Notes: generated from the sequence alone by a model not told the origin. Counted from the first letter of the stretch, positions 33,263 through 44,067 are shown. The stretch: 64,000 nt of DNA from Pseudanabaena biceps (GCA_013361095.1 JAATWA010000001.1:2396501-2460500); one strand, 5' to 3'. Numbers and translations are program-made.

Positions 33263-33460
33263 CTATACAGCAATTTGTTGATAATCGATCTCTGGAATAC
33301 CTACCCTTTCTTTAGCGTGTTCAATCGTCATGCTGCAAAGCTGACCATCCTCATCTAAATCCAACAAGGTGTTCTCATCTAAATCTCGCGTTTCCGCAGG
33401 TATTTTTTGAGAAAAGACGATATAAAGGGTGTCAGTATCTGCAAAATATCTGATTTTCAT
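33263..33460 (-). CDS. DUF2283 family protein
   Basis: 65 residues. MKIRYFADTDTLYIVF, then LDENTLLDLDEDGQLCSMTIEHA, are the DUF2283 hallmarks. These small proteins are commonly paired with a DUF4258 protein as a toxin-antitoxin-like couple; that role is inferred from the pairing, not proved. It overlaps the stop of the upstream gene (ATGA at 33457-33460). Confidence 0.85.
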   Translation of the reverse strand: MKIRYFADTDTLYIVFSQKIPAETRDLDENTLLDLDEDGQLCSMTIEHAKERVGIPEIDYQQIAV

Positions 33461-33702
33461 GTTTCTATCTCCTTGAAGTTTCTATCAAAAAATGCATTGT
33501 GAACTGTTTCACCATCTTCCAAGAGAATAACCCGTAAATATCTACCCTCATTTTCCTCTATCTTTACCCAACATCGCTTACGTCGATCCGCTTGAGTCTC
33601 AACTTTTAAAGGATTGGCGATCGCTTTTTCAATCCATTCCAACTTTATGCCAACGCGATCGGGTCTAAGCTGCATGGATTTGAAATATTCTGCAACTTTC
33701 AC
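33457..33702 (-). CDS. DUF4258-like small protein (partner of DUF2283)
   Basis: 81 residues starting with GTG at 33700-33702. The sequence VGIKLEWIEKAIANPLKVETQAD, then GRYLRVILLEDGETVHNAFFDRNF, resembles DUF4258 and RelE-like small folds. Its coupled position before a DUF2283 gene is the main support for a toxin-antitoxin-like pair, the third in this island. Confidence 0.7.
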   Translation of the reverse strand: MKVAEYFKSMQLRPDRVGIKLEWIEKAIANPLKVETQADRRKRCWVKIEENEGRYLRVILLEDGETVHNAFFDRNFKEIET

Positions 33703-33823
33703 TTAGCTTTTTGATAATAATATAACAAATAAATCGTTTATACTTAATTAATGATTTGGTTGCTCAAGTGTGCGATCGCCTTAATCAAATCATTCAGATA
33801 TAAATTAGTCTCAAAATTCCAAT

Positions 33824-33851
33824 AAAAAAGAGGGCATATGCCCTCTTTTTT
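33824..33851 (-). terminator. Terminator of the atp operon
   Basis: AAAAAAGAGGGCAT faces ATGCCCTCTTTTTT, a 14-bp perfect stem ending in a T run on the minus strand, 18 bp beyond the atpA stop. It closes the atp operon here, so the island to the left is not cotranscribed unless by readthrough. Confidence 0.85.
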
Positions 33852-33869
33852 ATTGCTTTGTTTTATGAA

Positions 33870-35396
<1,527 letters not shown>

Positions 35397-35530
35397 TTAC
35401 CAATTATCAGCGATCGATTTGTTTTTAATATTTTGAGGATTTAGCTATTAGTATTTAGCTATTAGCTTTTGGTAATTGGTGGTAGGGAATTAGCAATTAC
35501 TTTTTCCCTTTTCCTTTTACCTTTTTACTT

Positions 35531-36088
35531 CTAAACGCCTGCGGCTAGGCTGCTTTTTAGTCGGCGTAGTTGTCCGCGAATGCTGGCATCTACAACTTGG
35601 GAGCCAACTTTGATGATTACGCCACCGATTAGCTCGGGGTTAATAGTCACAACTAATTCGACACTCTTTGCTTTTGTCATCGCTTTGACGCGATCGCAAA
35701 TCGTATCTTCTTGTGGTCTGCTCAATTTCAAAGCAGAAGTAATTTCGGCAAGGGCAACTTGATCGATTACACGCAACAATGATTTGAACTCATTGACAAT
35801 ATCACTTAAAAAAGCAATACGTTTGCGATCGACTAATAGAAGTAAAAAGCTCTTGGTAACAGTACTAACCTGAGAACCAAATACACCTTCAATTACGCCT
35901 TTTTTGACGTTTGCTCCAATTAGAGGACTAGCAAAGAGTTGACTTAACTCAACAGAATCGCTCAGGGTGTTACCAATTAGGCGCACATCTTTAGCGATTT
36001 CATCTAAATTATTTTGCTCTTGAGCTAAGGACATCAAAGCTTCAGCATAGGGAGCAACTACCGCTTGACTAACAGAATTAGATTTCAT
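35531..36088 (-). CDS. atpH: ATP synthase F1 subunit delta
   Basis: 185 residues. Delta signatures are PYAEALMSLAQEQNNLDEI at the N-terminus and ELIGGVIIKVGSQVVDASIRGQL near the C-terminus. It joins the b/b' stalk to the top of the alpha-beta hexamer. The gene lies 8 bp after atpF, with AGGAG (36093 region, minus strand) as ribosome-binding site before the ATG. Confidence 0.96.
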   Translation of the reverse strand: MKSNSVSQAVVAPYAEALMSLAQEQNNLDEIAKDVRLIGNTLSDSVELSQLFASPLIGANVKKGVIEGVFGSQVSTVTKSFLLLLVDRKRIAFLSDIVNEFKSLLRVIDQVALAEITSALKLSRPQEDTICDRVKAMTKAKSVELVVTINPELIGGVIIKVGSQVVDASIRGQLRRLKSSLAAGV

Positions 36089-36096
36089 GTTTTCTC

Positions 36097-36630
36097 CTAG
36101 TCAGAACTCAAAAGGGCAATGCTACGGTCAATTAATTCGATTTGAGTTTGTTCACTCAAACCACGATCAAAATATGACTGCACACTAGCAAGAGCTTTAT
36201 CGGCAACTTGCTGACGCAACTGCACGATGACGCGATCTTGTTCGGTAGCAATCTCTTGATCGGCAGCTTCACGCAACCGCGCAATGTCTGCATCAACCGT
36301 TGCTAAAATGGAATCAGCCGCATGTTTAGCATCAGTTTCGGCTTGTTTACGCAGGTTTTCAGCTTCAGTTTTTGCCTGAGCTAACTTACCTTGTTGTACT
36401 GTCAGCTTGTCTGTTGCATCCTTTTGGCGCTTTTCTGCATCAGCGATCGCCGATTGGATAGATTCCAAACGCGCCGAGAGAATTTTGCCTAAGAAACCGC
36501 GACCTGCATAGATCAAAAGACCGATAACGATTACTAAGTTAATGACGTTAGTTTCCAGAATATCGGTGTTTAGACCGAATCCTGAATGTTCTGCCGCTTC
36601 ACTTGCAAGTAAGACGAAATTTCTAATCAT
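36097..36630 (-). CDS. atpF: ATP synthase F0 subunit b
   Basis: 177 residues. One membrane segment (about 27-47; VINLVIVIGLLIYAGRGFLG) is followed by a long charged helix (ADAEKRQKDATDKLTVQQGK onward) that forms the peripheral stalk with b'. The N-terminus matches the cyanobacterial/chloroplast b subunit. ATG at 36628-36630. Confidence 0.96.
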   Translation of the reverse strand: MIRNFVLLASEAAEHSGFGLNTDILETNVINLVIVIGLLIYAGRGFLGKILSARLESIQSAIADAEKRQKDATDKLTVQQGKLAQAKTEAENLRKQAETDAKHAADSILATVDADIARLREAADQEIATEQDRVIVQLRQQVADKALASVQSYFDRGLSEQTQIELIDRSIALLSSD

Positions 36631-36695
36631 AAAGGTTGTTTCTATTACTCAATACCAGCCAGAATCTAGATAGAAACTATCTAGAAATATCAAAA

Positions 36696-37193
36696 CTAGG
36701 ATTTAACTAAGTTACCTAGTAATTTTTCTAGAACTTGGCGACTGAGTGACTCTACTTCCGCGTCCAGAGATGCTGTAGCATCTTGCTTTTGCTTTTCGAT
36801 TTCCGCTTTAGCACTAGCAACTTTTGCTTGAGCTTCAGCGATCGCTGCATCAATACGTTCTTTACGAATCTTATTTGCTTCTGTTTGAGCAGTCGTCAAG
36901 ATGTTTTGAGTTGCTTTACGAGCAGTAGATAGCTCTTGCTCATATTGCTTAACAACTAACTCAGCCTTCTCGAGACGCTCCTTTGAGCCAATAATCTGTT
37001 CTCTAACATAGTCATCGCGATCGTCGATCGCTTTGGTTAGAGGCTTAAAGAAAATAACGTTAAGAAGCGCTACAAAAACAACAAACTGCACCGCCATAAT
37101 TGGAAGTGTGGCATTGATATCAAACAAGCCGCCTTTATGTTCTACTGCTTCCGCAGCAACGAGAACAGTTGAAAAAAGGTTCCAAATTGTCAT
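36696..37193 (-). CDS. atpG: ATP synthase F0 subunit b'
   Basis: 165 residues from the ATG at 37191-37193; six extra codons from a TTG are possible but less likely. The membrane segment (LPIMAVQFVVFVALLNVIFF) is followed by KPLTKAIDDRDDYVREQI and a long coiled coil. Photosynthetic bacteria carry this second, diverged b subunit, which pairs with b. A short stem (AAGGAGGC region, 37209-37230) lies in the leader between atpE and this gene. Confidence 0.94.
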   Translation of the reverse strand: MTIWNLFSTVLVAAEAVEHKGGLFDINATLPIMAVQFVVFVALLNVIFFKPLTKAIDDRDDYVREQIIGSKERLEKAELVVKQYEQELSTARKATQNILTTAQTEANKIRKERIDAAIAEAQAKVASAKAEIEKQKQDATASLDAEVESLSRQVLEKLLGNLVKS

Positions 37194-37256
37194 AAGTGTG
37201 TTGGGCAACAAGGAGGCTCAAGCCCCCTTGTCTATTTCTTATAGAGTCAAAAATGC

Positions 37257-37532
<276 letters not shown>

Positions 37533-37605
37533 TTAAGTGTTTAAGTATATGGGAAACAAGCTTCCCGAATCAATTGCTTGAATTAACTATCTGAATTAAA
37601 CGAGC

Positions 37606-38379
37606 TTAATGCTCATGTCCTTCATCACCATGTCCTTCCATCGCTTCACCAATGTAAGATGCTGCCAATGTCGAAAAAATTAATGCTTGAATGGCACTAG
37701 TAAATAGCCCCAAAATCATCAATGGCAAAGGCACAAACAAAGGCACGAGGAGAACCATTACCCCTACAACTAGCTCATCGGCAAGGATGTTTCCGAAAAG
37801 ACGGAAGCTGAGTGAAAGAGGCTTAGTGAAATCTTCAAGAACCCATAAAGGAAGGAGAAAGGGAGAGGCTTGGATATATCTGGTGAAGTATTCCAAACCA
37901 CGCTTGCTCAATCCAGCATAGAAATAGGCTAAGGAGACTAATAATGCTAGGGCGATCGTGGTATTGATGTCGCTTGTCGGGGCAGCAAGTTCGCCCTCTG
38001 GCAATTCGATCAATTTCCAAGGAACTAGCGCTCCTAACCAATTTGATACGAAGATAAACAAGAATAGACTACCAACAAATGGCACCCATTCTCTATAGTG
38101 CTTTTCGCCAATCTGGTCTTTCGCGATGCCCTGAACGTATTCCAGAGCGTATTCCATGAAATTTTGAAAACCTGCGGGAACACGTTGGTCAGCTTTAGCG
38201 GTGCTAGCTCCAATGAGTCCAGCAACTAGTACTGCACCCATTACAATCCAGCTCACGATTAGTACTTGACCATGTACCGTAAAGTTACCGAACTGCCAAT
38301 AAAAGTGTTTGCCCACTTCTAGCGCGGCAAGACTGGTTTGATGGCTCATTGAATAGCCAAAAGATACTGGATCAATCAT
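37606..38379 (-). CDS. atpB: ATP synthase F0 subunit a
   Basis: 257 residues from the ATG at 38377-38379 ([14 protein letters not shown]); a further ATG ten codons on and an earlier one at 38430 are other options, and none has a strong ribosome-binding site. Typical a-subunit motifs are [16 protein letters not shown] near the start, [26 protein letters not shown] text ([18 protein letters not shown]) with the essential Arg, and the last helix [20 protein letters not shown]. It forms the proton half-channels beside the c-ring. Confidence 0.96.
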   Translation of the reverse strand: MIDPVSFGYSMSHQTSLAALEVGKHFYWQFGNFTVHGQVLIVSWIVMGAVLVAGLIGASTAKADQRVPAGFQNFMEYALEYVQGIAKDQIGEKHYREWVPFVGSLFLFIFVSNWLGALVPWKLIELPEGELAAPTSDINTTIALALLVSLAYFYAGLSKRGLEYFTRYIQASPFLLPLWVLEDFTKPLSLSFRLFGNILADELVVGVMVLLVPLFVPLPLMILGLFTSAIQALIFSTLAASYIGEAMEGHGDEGHEH

Positions 38380-38434
38380 GTTCGAGGTGTACAACCTATA
38401 GGAGGTCAAATCTACAAGCAATGAATCCAAACAC

Positions 38435-38857
38435 TTATGGTTTACTCAAATCTTGGGCAATAATTGCTAATACCGCCACTTTATAGGTCAGAAAGCCAAA
38501 AAATGCAGGTAGAATTTCTAACTGATCAGATTTGGCGGCGATCGCCATCAGAAGTACAAATAAACCTAATCTCGCAAAACCGAGACGATTTGATTCGACA
38601 CCCAATGCGTCCACACTCTTGGTTAACATTCTGAAATAAAGTGTGCCAACCAATGCCCCAACGCCGTAGCTTAGGGAAATCTTCCATCCGTAGTAAGACC
38701 AAACTACGATGCCAATTAAGACACCAGCAGCAATGGTAAATACCAGTAACTTAAATTTCAGGCGATTGTAGTCTTCCATACTATCGATAGTCGATGTAGA
38801 TGGAATATTGACAACTGTCTGAGGTGGAGTACTGTTTTTCGCGGGGATGATCTTCAC
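38435..38857 (-). CDS. ATP synthase operon protein 1 (Atp1/AtpI-like)
   Basis: 140 residues from a GTG at 38855-38857; an in-frame ATG at 38777-38779 ([10 protein letters not shown]) could also be the start. Four membrane segments (for example [20 protein letters not shown]) and [19 protein letters not shown] fit the first gene of cyanobacterial atp operons, thought to help c-ring assembly or ion supply. It leads the operon atp1-B-E-G-F-H-A. Confidence 0.85.
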   Translation of the reverse strand: MKIIPAKNSTPPQTVVNIPSTSTIDSMEDYNRLKFKLLVFTIAAGVLIGIVVWSYYGWKISLSYGVGALVGTLYFRMLTKSVDALGVESNRLGFARLGLFVLLMAIAAKSDQLEILPAFFGFLTYKVAVLAIIAQDLSKP

Positions 38858-39026
38858 TGTTGATTTTTAGCGAAATTTGCTGATTATTTGAGCAGTTTAA
38901 GTGAAGAAATGATACTTAATTAAAGTAACCAAAATGGATATCCAAAAACTTGGATGTAGCTGCCTACACCGTTGCTAAGCATATCATGCAAGATGTCACA
39001 TTTACTTTACAAATGCCGATCTAGCC

Positions 39027-39152
39027 GCAATTCTCCTTATGAAACCAATTTTGAGGTTTTCAGCGCTAAAGGCACTAAAACCCTCAAAATTAGTTTTTAG
39101 AAAGCCAGCATATGCTGACTTTCTAAAAACTAATTTTGACAATGAGAATTTT
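39027..39152. mobile_element. 127-bp MITE-like element, diverged copy
   Basis: GCAATTCTCCTTATGAAACC at the left and ACAATGAGAATTTTG at the right, 126 bp. Both inner hairpins are recognisable, with sequence changes in one arm matched by changes in the other (for example AAAATTAGTTTTTA with TAAAAACTAATTTT). The rest of the gap 38858-39312 is AT-rich and holds no gene; GATAGATG-TTT-CGTCTATC (39163-39182) is a small imperfect hairpin. Confidence 0.8.
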
Positions 39153-39312
39153 GGACACTTTGAGATAGATGTTTCGTCTATCACAGAGTGTTAACATATC
39201 AAAAAGTTTTTATGTGAACATTTGAAAATTTAAAGATTTTTTACAACTTGTTTAAATTTTCATTATTTACCTAAGTTCAGTTATTTCTTGTGAGCATCCC
39301 CAACCTGTAACT

Positions 39313-39927
39313 ATGTCCACATCTTTCTCCAAGCCTCGCCATTTTCAGCTTGCTTTGCCTGCCACAGCTTCTTTGTTTTTGTCTGTTTCTCTAATGTCTG
39401 TAGGAACCGTTATTCCTAGAGCTGTCTCAGCGCAACAACCTCAGACTCAGCCTGCAATGCCTGCTAGTCCTCAGCCACTAGAGCTAACCAAGCCAAATTC
39501 TTTAGAGAATAGTGTGTTTAGTATTTCAGGTGGACAACGTTTAATGACAGAATCCATGACTGCCATTAGCCAGCAAAATTATGATCAAGCTGTCACAAAG
39601 TTGCAAGATGCCCGCCAAGTATTCAACCAATTATCTAATTTCTACCAAGAGCTAACCACTAGCTTTTCAGGAATTGACAATCGTATCTCTGACAGTCATC
39701 GCCGCAAAGCTTTACAAACTGCCCAATTGCGTGATGAGGCGACCTATCAACTTGCGGTAGTCTACCGTGCTAAAAATCAACCTGAACTCGCTGTACCTTT
39801 GTTAGTGCAGTTAATTCGTAGTCAAGCGCCTACTCGCGATCTTGGACAACAGGCTTATCAGCAATTGTTTGAGTTGGGGTTTGTGGATGCCGCTTTTGTT
39901 CGTCCTAATGCTGCTGCTCCTAAATAA
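39313..39927 (+). CDS. Exported hypothetical protein with TPR-like helices
   Basis: 204 residues. The signal peptide region is FQLALPATASLFLSVSLMS ending near RAVSAQQ, followed by a Pro/Gln-rich spacer. The second half is helical: MTESMTAISQQNYDQAVTKL and EATYQLAVVYRAKNQPELAV read as tetratricopeptide-like repeats, which bind other proteins. It is a periplasmic or secreted protein of unknown function. ATG at 39313. Confidence 0.75.
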   Translation: MSTSFSKPRHFQLALPATASLFLSVSLMSVGTVIPRAVSAQQPQTQPAMPASPQPLELTKPNSLENSVFSISGGQRLMTESMTAISQQNYDQAVTKLQDARQVFNQLSNFYQELTTSFSGIDNRISDSHRRKALQTAQLRDEATYQLAVVYRAKNQPELAVPLLVQLIRSQAPTRDLGQQAYQQLFELGFVDAAFVRPNAAAPK

Positions 39928-39978
39928 CATCAAAAGCTAAGAATCAATTGACAGCGCATTGCGCCGCTCAATGCTACT

Positions 39979-40037
39979 GCAAAAACATTATAAAAAAAGT
40001 GGGTGCTTTACACCCACTTTTTCTATAATGTTTTTGC
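39979..40037. repeat. Hairpin, 27-bp arms with one mismatch, loop CTTTA
   Basis: GCAAAAACATTATAAAAAAA then GTGGGTG-CTTTA-CACCCAC. Its right arm contains the stop and the last four codons (Ala-Lys-Thr-Leu) of the subtilase-like gene. Confidence 0.9.
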
Positions 40038-41672
40038 CCACCAAGCTAGGCTGTAGCGCTGATTTAGATTGTTATTTGGAGATGATTTGAAGACTACTCT
40101 GAGTTTGTATTTGCCTGTGGCGGGTATTTTTATAAAAATATGCTGCAAGTTATCTACTTGACTAACCGATGACCAGACGCTTTGAGAGATGTCAGTATCT
40201 TGCGATCGCATCAAGTACAACTCAATATGATTAATATCCGCTTCTTGAAAGTCTTCACCGATATCAAATAGCCCATTTTTATTTTTGTCATTAAGGCTAA
40301 CTTGACGATCCCAAGTCAATGTTGCTGAGATAAAGCTATCTACTAATAGGGGATTTTTAAAGATGTAGTCTTGATACTGAGCAGCTTCCACAATATTGGC
40401 ATCCCACCCGATCGCATTAATACTTCCCGAAGCCTGTTGTCCTGCTTGGTATTGCTGAAAAGCTCTGTAGGCGTTTAGTTGTCCTGCGCCGAGATAGAGA
40501 CTAAGAGGGATCTCCCGATTGGTATAGGCTTCGCTATCAAGCCATGTTTTACCTAATGTATCGAGAATAGTTTTTGACATTCCTAAATTTTTGCCATCGC
40601 CGCTATCCTTGATTTTGTCCGCCGAATTGATCAACACGGCTTTGATTACTTCATGACTGCGGGCGTCATTACGCCAACTGCCATTGGCAATTTGGCGGTT
40701 AGCATATTCATGTAAAAGTGCAATTGTGCCAACTACATGGGGTGTAGCAAAACTGGAGCCACTAGCATTTTTGAATTTGCCCTGTAGGTTAGGAAGACTG
40801 AGGTTACTACCAGGGGCAATGATCGCAAGCGATCGCCTTTGATTGACGGGGCTTTCTATTCCAGATGTCCATACGTCATTTTTATCTAAATCTGTAAAAA
40901 CTTCACCGAGATCGTATTTACCATTGCCATTGCGATCGATATAAGGCTCATCGATCAGATTACCCCGATCAAGCTGGCGATAGATTCCATCAACTTCACG
41001 GGTAAATCCCACAGTAAAACCATTGTAAAGATCCGTAGGAATGGGAATACCGCCCTTGCCTTGATTACCTGCGATGATTGGTAAGGTGTTGTATTTGGTA
41101 GCAATCCAGTCAACACATAGGGTAAGTAGAGCATTGCCATCTAATTTTGGATTAGGGCGTGGGTCTTCTTTGAGGAGTTCGCCAAAACTTAAGTTGATAG
41201 CGCGGACGGTGCTGTTGTACTGTCGAGCCACATATTGAGTCGCTAGGCAGGCTTCGGGCTGTCCGTCTTGACGACGTTGCGAATAGGCAGAAGAGAGAAG
41301 TTTTGCATCTGGCGCAATGCCACCCTCAATTTTGTGTTTGCTGATAATAACAGCGGCAACTTGGGCAGAGTGATCATCTACATTACGATTGGGAACTGCC
41401 TTGCCGTCACGAAAAAAAACTTCGTAAGGCTGAACGATCGCGCGATCAAGCTGGAGAAGCTTGTTAGCAAGTTTATCCACGGCAAAGCGTAGTGGACGGC
41501 TTAGCTCAACCTGCCCAATAAATACATTTTTGCCTGTGAGGTTGAAGGGTGGCGCTTGTAAAGTATGTGCATCAATGCCTTGACGATCGGCAGACTTACT
41601 GACCGCTAAGCAAGGAGTGCTTACAGAAATACTTAACCAAACCCAAGCTGTAAAACAACCTAACCTACGCAT
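40023..41672 (-). CDS. Subtilisin-like (S8) peptidase with an EF-hand-like insert
   Basis: 549 residues from the ATG at 41670-41672, chosen because MRRLGCFTAWVWLSISVST then begins a clean signal peptide. The S8 His is in DDHSAQVA, the oxyanion Asn in IIAGNQGKGG, and the Ser in GSSFATPHVVGT. The expected first catalytic Asp strand reads NVFIGQVELSRP, with Glu where Asp is usual, so activity is uncertain. Two Asp/Asn-rich loops (DRNGNGKYDLGEVF and DKNKNGLFDIGEDF) look like calcium-binding EF-hand/dockerin loops. The final four residues are encoded inside a hairpin repeat. Probably a secreted or periplasmic protease. Confidence 0.82.
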   Translation of the reverse strand: MRRLGCFTAWVWLSISVSTPCLAVSKSADRQGIDAHTLQAPPFNLTGKNVFIGQVELSRPLRFAVDKLANKLLQLDRAIVQPYEVFFRDGKAVPNRNVDDHSAQVAAVIISKHKIEGGIAPDAKLLSSAYSQRRQDGQPEACLATQYVARQYNSTVRAINLSFGELLKEDPRPNPKLDGNALLTLCVDWIATKYNTLPIIAGNQGKGGIPIPTDLYNGFTVGFTREVDGIYRQLDRGNLIDEPYIDRNGNGKYDLGEVFTDLDKNDVWTSGIESPVNQRRSLAIIAPGSNLSLPNLQGKFKNASGSSFATPHVVGTIALLHEYANRQIANGSWRNDARSHEVIKAVLINSADKIKDSGDGKNLGMSKTILDTLGKTWLDSEAYTNREIPLSLYLGAGQLNAYRAFQQYQAGQQASGSINAIGWDANIVEAAQYQDYIFKNPLLVDSFISATLTWDRQVSLNDKNKNGLFDIGEDFQEADINHIELYLMRSQDTDISQSVWSSVSQVDNLQHIFIKIPATGKYKLRVVFKSSPNNNLNQRYSLAWWAKTL

Positions 41673-41819
41673 TTGCTTACCGTACTTATAAAAATTTATG
41701 GATAATTGTGGCAACTTAATCTAAACGGCAACTATTTCTATTGTTTTTGTCATTGCGTCTGTCAATACAATAGTAGCAACTACTTTTTTACAAATTTATA
41801 GGTACAGCGCAAAGCACCA

Positions 41820-41946
41820 GCATTTCTCATTATGAAATCAATTTTTAGGATTTTCAACGCCAAAGGCGATGGAAATCCTAAAAATATTTTTTTGAAAGCC
41901 AGCCTAAGCTAGCTTTCAAAAAAATATTTTCTACAATGAGAATTGC
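41820..41946. mobile_element. 127-bp MITE-like element, diverged copy
   Basis: GCATTTCTCATTATGAAATC at the left and ACAATGAGAATTGC at the right, exactly 127 bp. The inner hairpins read TAGGATTTTCAACGCC-AAA-GGCGATGGAAATCCTA and GAAAGCCAGCCTAAGCTAGC with its complement. It fills most of the gap between the subtilase and YqgF-like genes. Confidence 0.83.
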
Positions 41947-42004
41947 TATTAAAGCGCTGTAGTTCCCTAAATAATTGATCTAGAAAATTGGGATAGGAAT
42001 ATCT

Positions 42005-42406
42005 GTGCTGCTAGGTTTTGATCCCGGAAAACAAAAATGTGGCGTTGCTGTTATGGGCTTAGACCGTAAACTGATTTTTCAGGCGGTCATTCCCAGTACT
42101 GAGGCGATCGCTAAAGTTGCAAATTTACGAGAGACATATCCCATTTCATTGATGGTAATTGGCGATCAGACTGCTTCCAAACAGTGGAAGAGTGAAATCC
42201 AGCAGGCTTTCCCAGATTTGCGAATTATCACTGTTGATGAGCGTTATAGCAGTGAGGAGGCGCGACAGAGGTTTTGGCAAATTTATCCTGCTAGGGGCTT
42301 AATGAGGTTAGTGCCGAAGGGTATGCGATCGCCAAATCGTCCCATTGATGATATTGTGGCGGCTATTTTGATCGAGCGATACTTAAGCCGCCTAATCAGT
42401 TCTTAG
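42005..42406 (+). CDS. YqgF/RuvX-like RNase H-fold protein (pre-16S rRNA processing type)
   Basis: 133 residues from a GTG at 42005. LLGFDPGKQKCGVAVMG holds the first catalytic Asp, VDERYSSEEARQRFW the second acidic residue, and RPIDDIVAAILIERYL the third, as in the YqgF (RuvX) family, which matures 16S rRNA in E. coli. This cyanobacterial branch may have a different substrate. It has no operon partner; psaD starts 243 bp downstream. Confidence 0.82.
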   Translation: MLLGFDPGKQKCGVAVMGLDRKLIFQAVIPSTEAIAKVANLRETYPISLMVIGDQTASKQWKSEIQQAFPDLRIITVDERYSSEEARQRFWQIYPARGLMRLVPKGMRSPNRPIDDIVAAILIERYLSRLISS

Positions 42407-42445
42407 AGGCTACTCAAAAGAATTACAGTGCTTTGCTCTTTCTTG

Positions 42446-42498
42446 AAACCCAAAAGAGTAATGGTGGCGCGAAGCGCCGCCATTACTCTTTTGGGTTT
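42446..42498. repeat. Hairpin, 25-bp arms with one mismatch, loop GAA
   Basis: AAACCCAAAAGAGTAATGGT then GGCGC-GAA-GCGCC, followed by TGATTTGTCTTG, a relic of the GGACAAA outer end. It follows the YqgF-like stop by 39 bp. Confidence 0.92.
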
Positions 42499-42648
42499 TG
42501 ATTTGTCTTGTGGCGATGGATAAAATTTGAGTTTATTTTTGTCAAGCTTCATGAAGTAACATTAAGTAAGCTTGAAGCAGGGGTATATAGGAATGATATC
42601 TTTGCTGTTGATATCAAAAGCGTATACGCAATTTGGGAGAACATCTCA

Positions 42649-43122
42649 ATGTCAGAAGAACAGGTAACCGAAGAGAAAGTTGAAAAGGTAGTGGAAGCAT
42701 TTACAGCTCCTAAACCCACAGGCAAAACCCCACTCTGGGGCGGTAGCACTGGCGGCTTACTCAACTCAGCCTTCACCGAAGAAAAATACTTGATTTCTTG
42801 GAATAGTCCCAAAGAACAAGTATTTGAAATGCCTACAGGTGGCGCGGCAACTATGGTCAAAGGCGACAACTTGCTCTACTTAGCAAAGAAAGAGCAAGCT
42901 CTTGCTTTGGGTACACAGTTGCGTAAATTTAAAATCACTAATTACAAAATCTGGCGCGAATTTCCTAATGGCGACCAAGTTTATCTACATCCTCTGGATG
43001 GTGTATTCCCTGAGAAGGTGAATGCTGGTCGTGTTGCGGCGAATAGCGTCAGCCGTAAGATTGGTGACAATCCTAATCCTATAAGCGTTAAGTTTACTGG
43101 TAAGGCTACCTACGATGTCTAG
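42649..43122 (+). CDS. psaD: Photosystem I subunit II (PsaD)
   Basis: 157 residues from the ATG at 42649; the open frame extends upstream, but those codons do not resemble PsaD. PsaD signatures are [39 protein letters not shown] and [18 protein letters not shown]. The protein sits on the stromal side of photosystem I and docks ferredoxin. It is about 15 residues longer than common forms because of an acidic N-terminal segment ([17 protein letters not shown]). The leader 42502-42648 has a GATATC pair (42597 and 42609) but no certain promoter. Confidence 0.97.
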   Translation: MSEEQVTEEKVEKVVEAFTAPKPTGKTPLWGGSTGGLLNSAFTEEKYLISWNSPKEQVFEMPTGGAATMVKGDNLLYLAKKEQALALGTQLRKFKITNYKIWREFPNGDQVYLHPLDGVFPEKVNAGRVAANSVSRKIGDNPNPISVKFTGKATYDV

Positions 43123-43252
43123 GCGATCGCCTTGACTTTTCCTTGCTCTCATTCATTTTTATTTTTTATCAAAGCCACTGCGATCGCAGTGGCTTTGATA
43201 TTTTTTACGGCAGTTATAGCAAGAATTGAGGGGCGGCGCTCCGCAACGGGTT

Positions 43253-44062
43253 TTAAATTTTTAGTTGTGGCTGGTTTGAGGGCAAATCGCTGTATGGAAA
43301 TAAAAATGAAAGTGGATAGCTGGGATTAGCAGCAAACCCTAGAACGCCGCGATCGCGATGTTCGTAAATTAACTGATTATTGGCATCGAATAGGAAAGTA
43401 CCACCGCGCTGGGTCATATAAGAAGCATCGGGAACATAGGCTTGCCAATTGCCTAAAACCTCAGCCATATTTCGCAATCGTAGGGTTGCTAGCTCAAAGG
43501 GGCGTTGAAAACCTGACCCACCTGCCCATTTAAAAAACGAACCTTTCAACTCAGGCAGGGGCGCAGCTTTAATTATTTCATCATCACCAATTAACTGTGG
43601 AGCTTGGCGATCGCCACGATAGCCACGGAGGACTTCAGCTAACGTGCCTTGGCTACCGATTCCTGCACACATCAGCATGAGGTTCACCCACGCACTTTGG
43701 GCTGATGTCAGCAACGGGAATTTGGTAGTCAGTCCCGCATAAAGCCCTAGCTGACGATGTAACTCCCCTGTGGTATCTACAAACATCCAATTAGGATCAA
43801 AGCCCGTGAATTTACAAAAATATTGTCCCGATTGGCGATCGCCGATACCAATCGCTCTAATGGTGATACCCTCAGCATTGATTCGTGCAATCTCTCTTTG
43901 AATCCACCAAATATATTCGAGGCTATCAAAGTCGCCCAATTGCGATAACACTAAAATTAGTTGAGGAGATCTGGTTTGGACTCCATCTAAAATATTGGCG
44001 ATCGCACCATCGCTAACACGCAGTCGTTGCGTTTGACTAAAAATCTGATAATAATCATGCAT
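43253..44062 (-). CDS. Peroxiredoxin-like (AhpC/TSA) family protein
   Basis: 269 residues. LILVLSQLGDFDSLEYIWWI, then RAIGIGDRQSGQYFCKFTGF, then ELHRQLGLYAG, follow the pattern of the AhpC/TSA-type 'peroxiredoxin-like' (PRXL2-like) proteins, where a CGDFDS motif is usual. Here the Cys of that motif is Leu (QLGDFDS), so classical peroxidase chemistry may be lost, although a Cys is kept in FCKFTGF. The gene begins 5 bp after the EAL-protein stop and is probably cotranscribed with it. ATG at 44060-44062. Confidence 0.72.
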   Translation of the reverse strand: MHDYYQIFSQTQRLRVSDGAIANILDGVQTRSPQLILVLSQLGDFDSLEYIWWIQREIARINAEGITIRAIGIGDRQSGQYFCKFTGFDPNWMFVDTTGELHRQLGLYAGLTTKFPLLTSAQSAWVNLMLMCAGIGSQGTLAEVLRGYRGDRQAPQLIGDDEIIKAAPLPELKGSFFKWAGGSGFQRPFELATLRLRNMAEVLGNWQAYVPDASYMTQRGGTFLFDANNQLIYEHRDRGVLGFAANPSYPLSFLFPYSDLPSNQPQLKI

Positions 44063-44067
44063 TAAAT

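Noticed and set aside
33703..33869. Search for the ATP synthase gamma gene behind atpA
   Set aside because: Only a terminator and an AT-rich gap are there; nothing in the window resembles gamma.
42508..42648. 47 extra N-terminal residues for PsaD
   Set aside because: They do not match PsaD, and MSEEQ at 42649 is the natural beginning.
43205..43252. GGGGCGGCGCTCCGC near the end of the peroxiredoxin-like gene as a full hairpin
   Set aside because: Only one arm and part of the core are present; the partner arm is missing, so it is at most a worn remnant.
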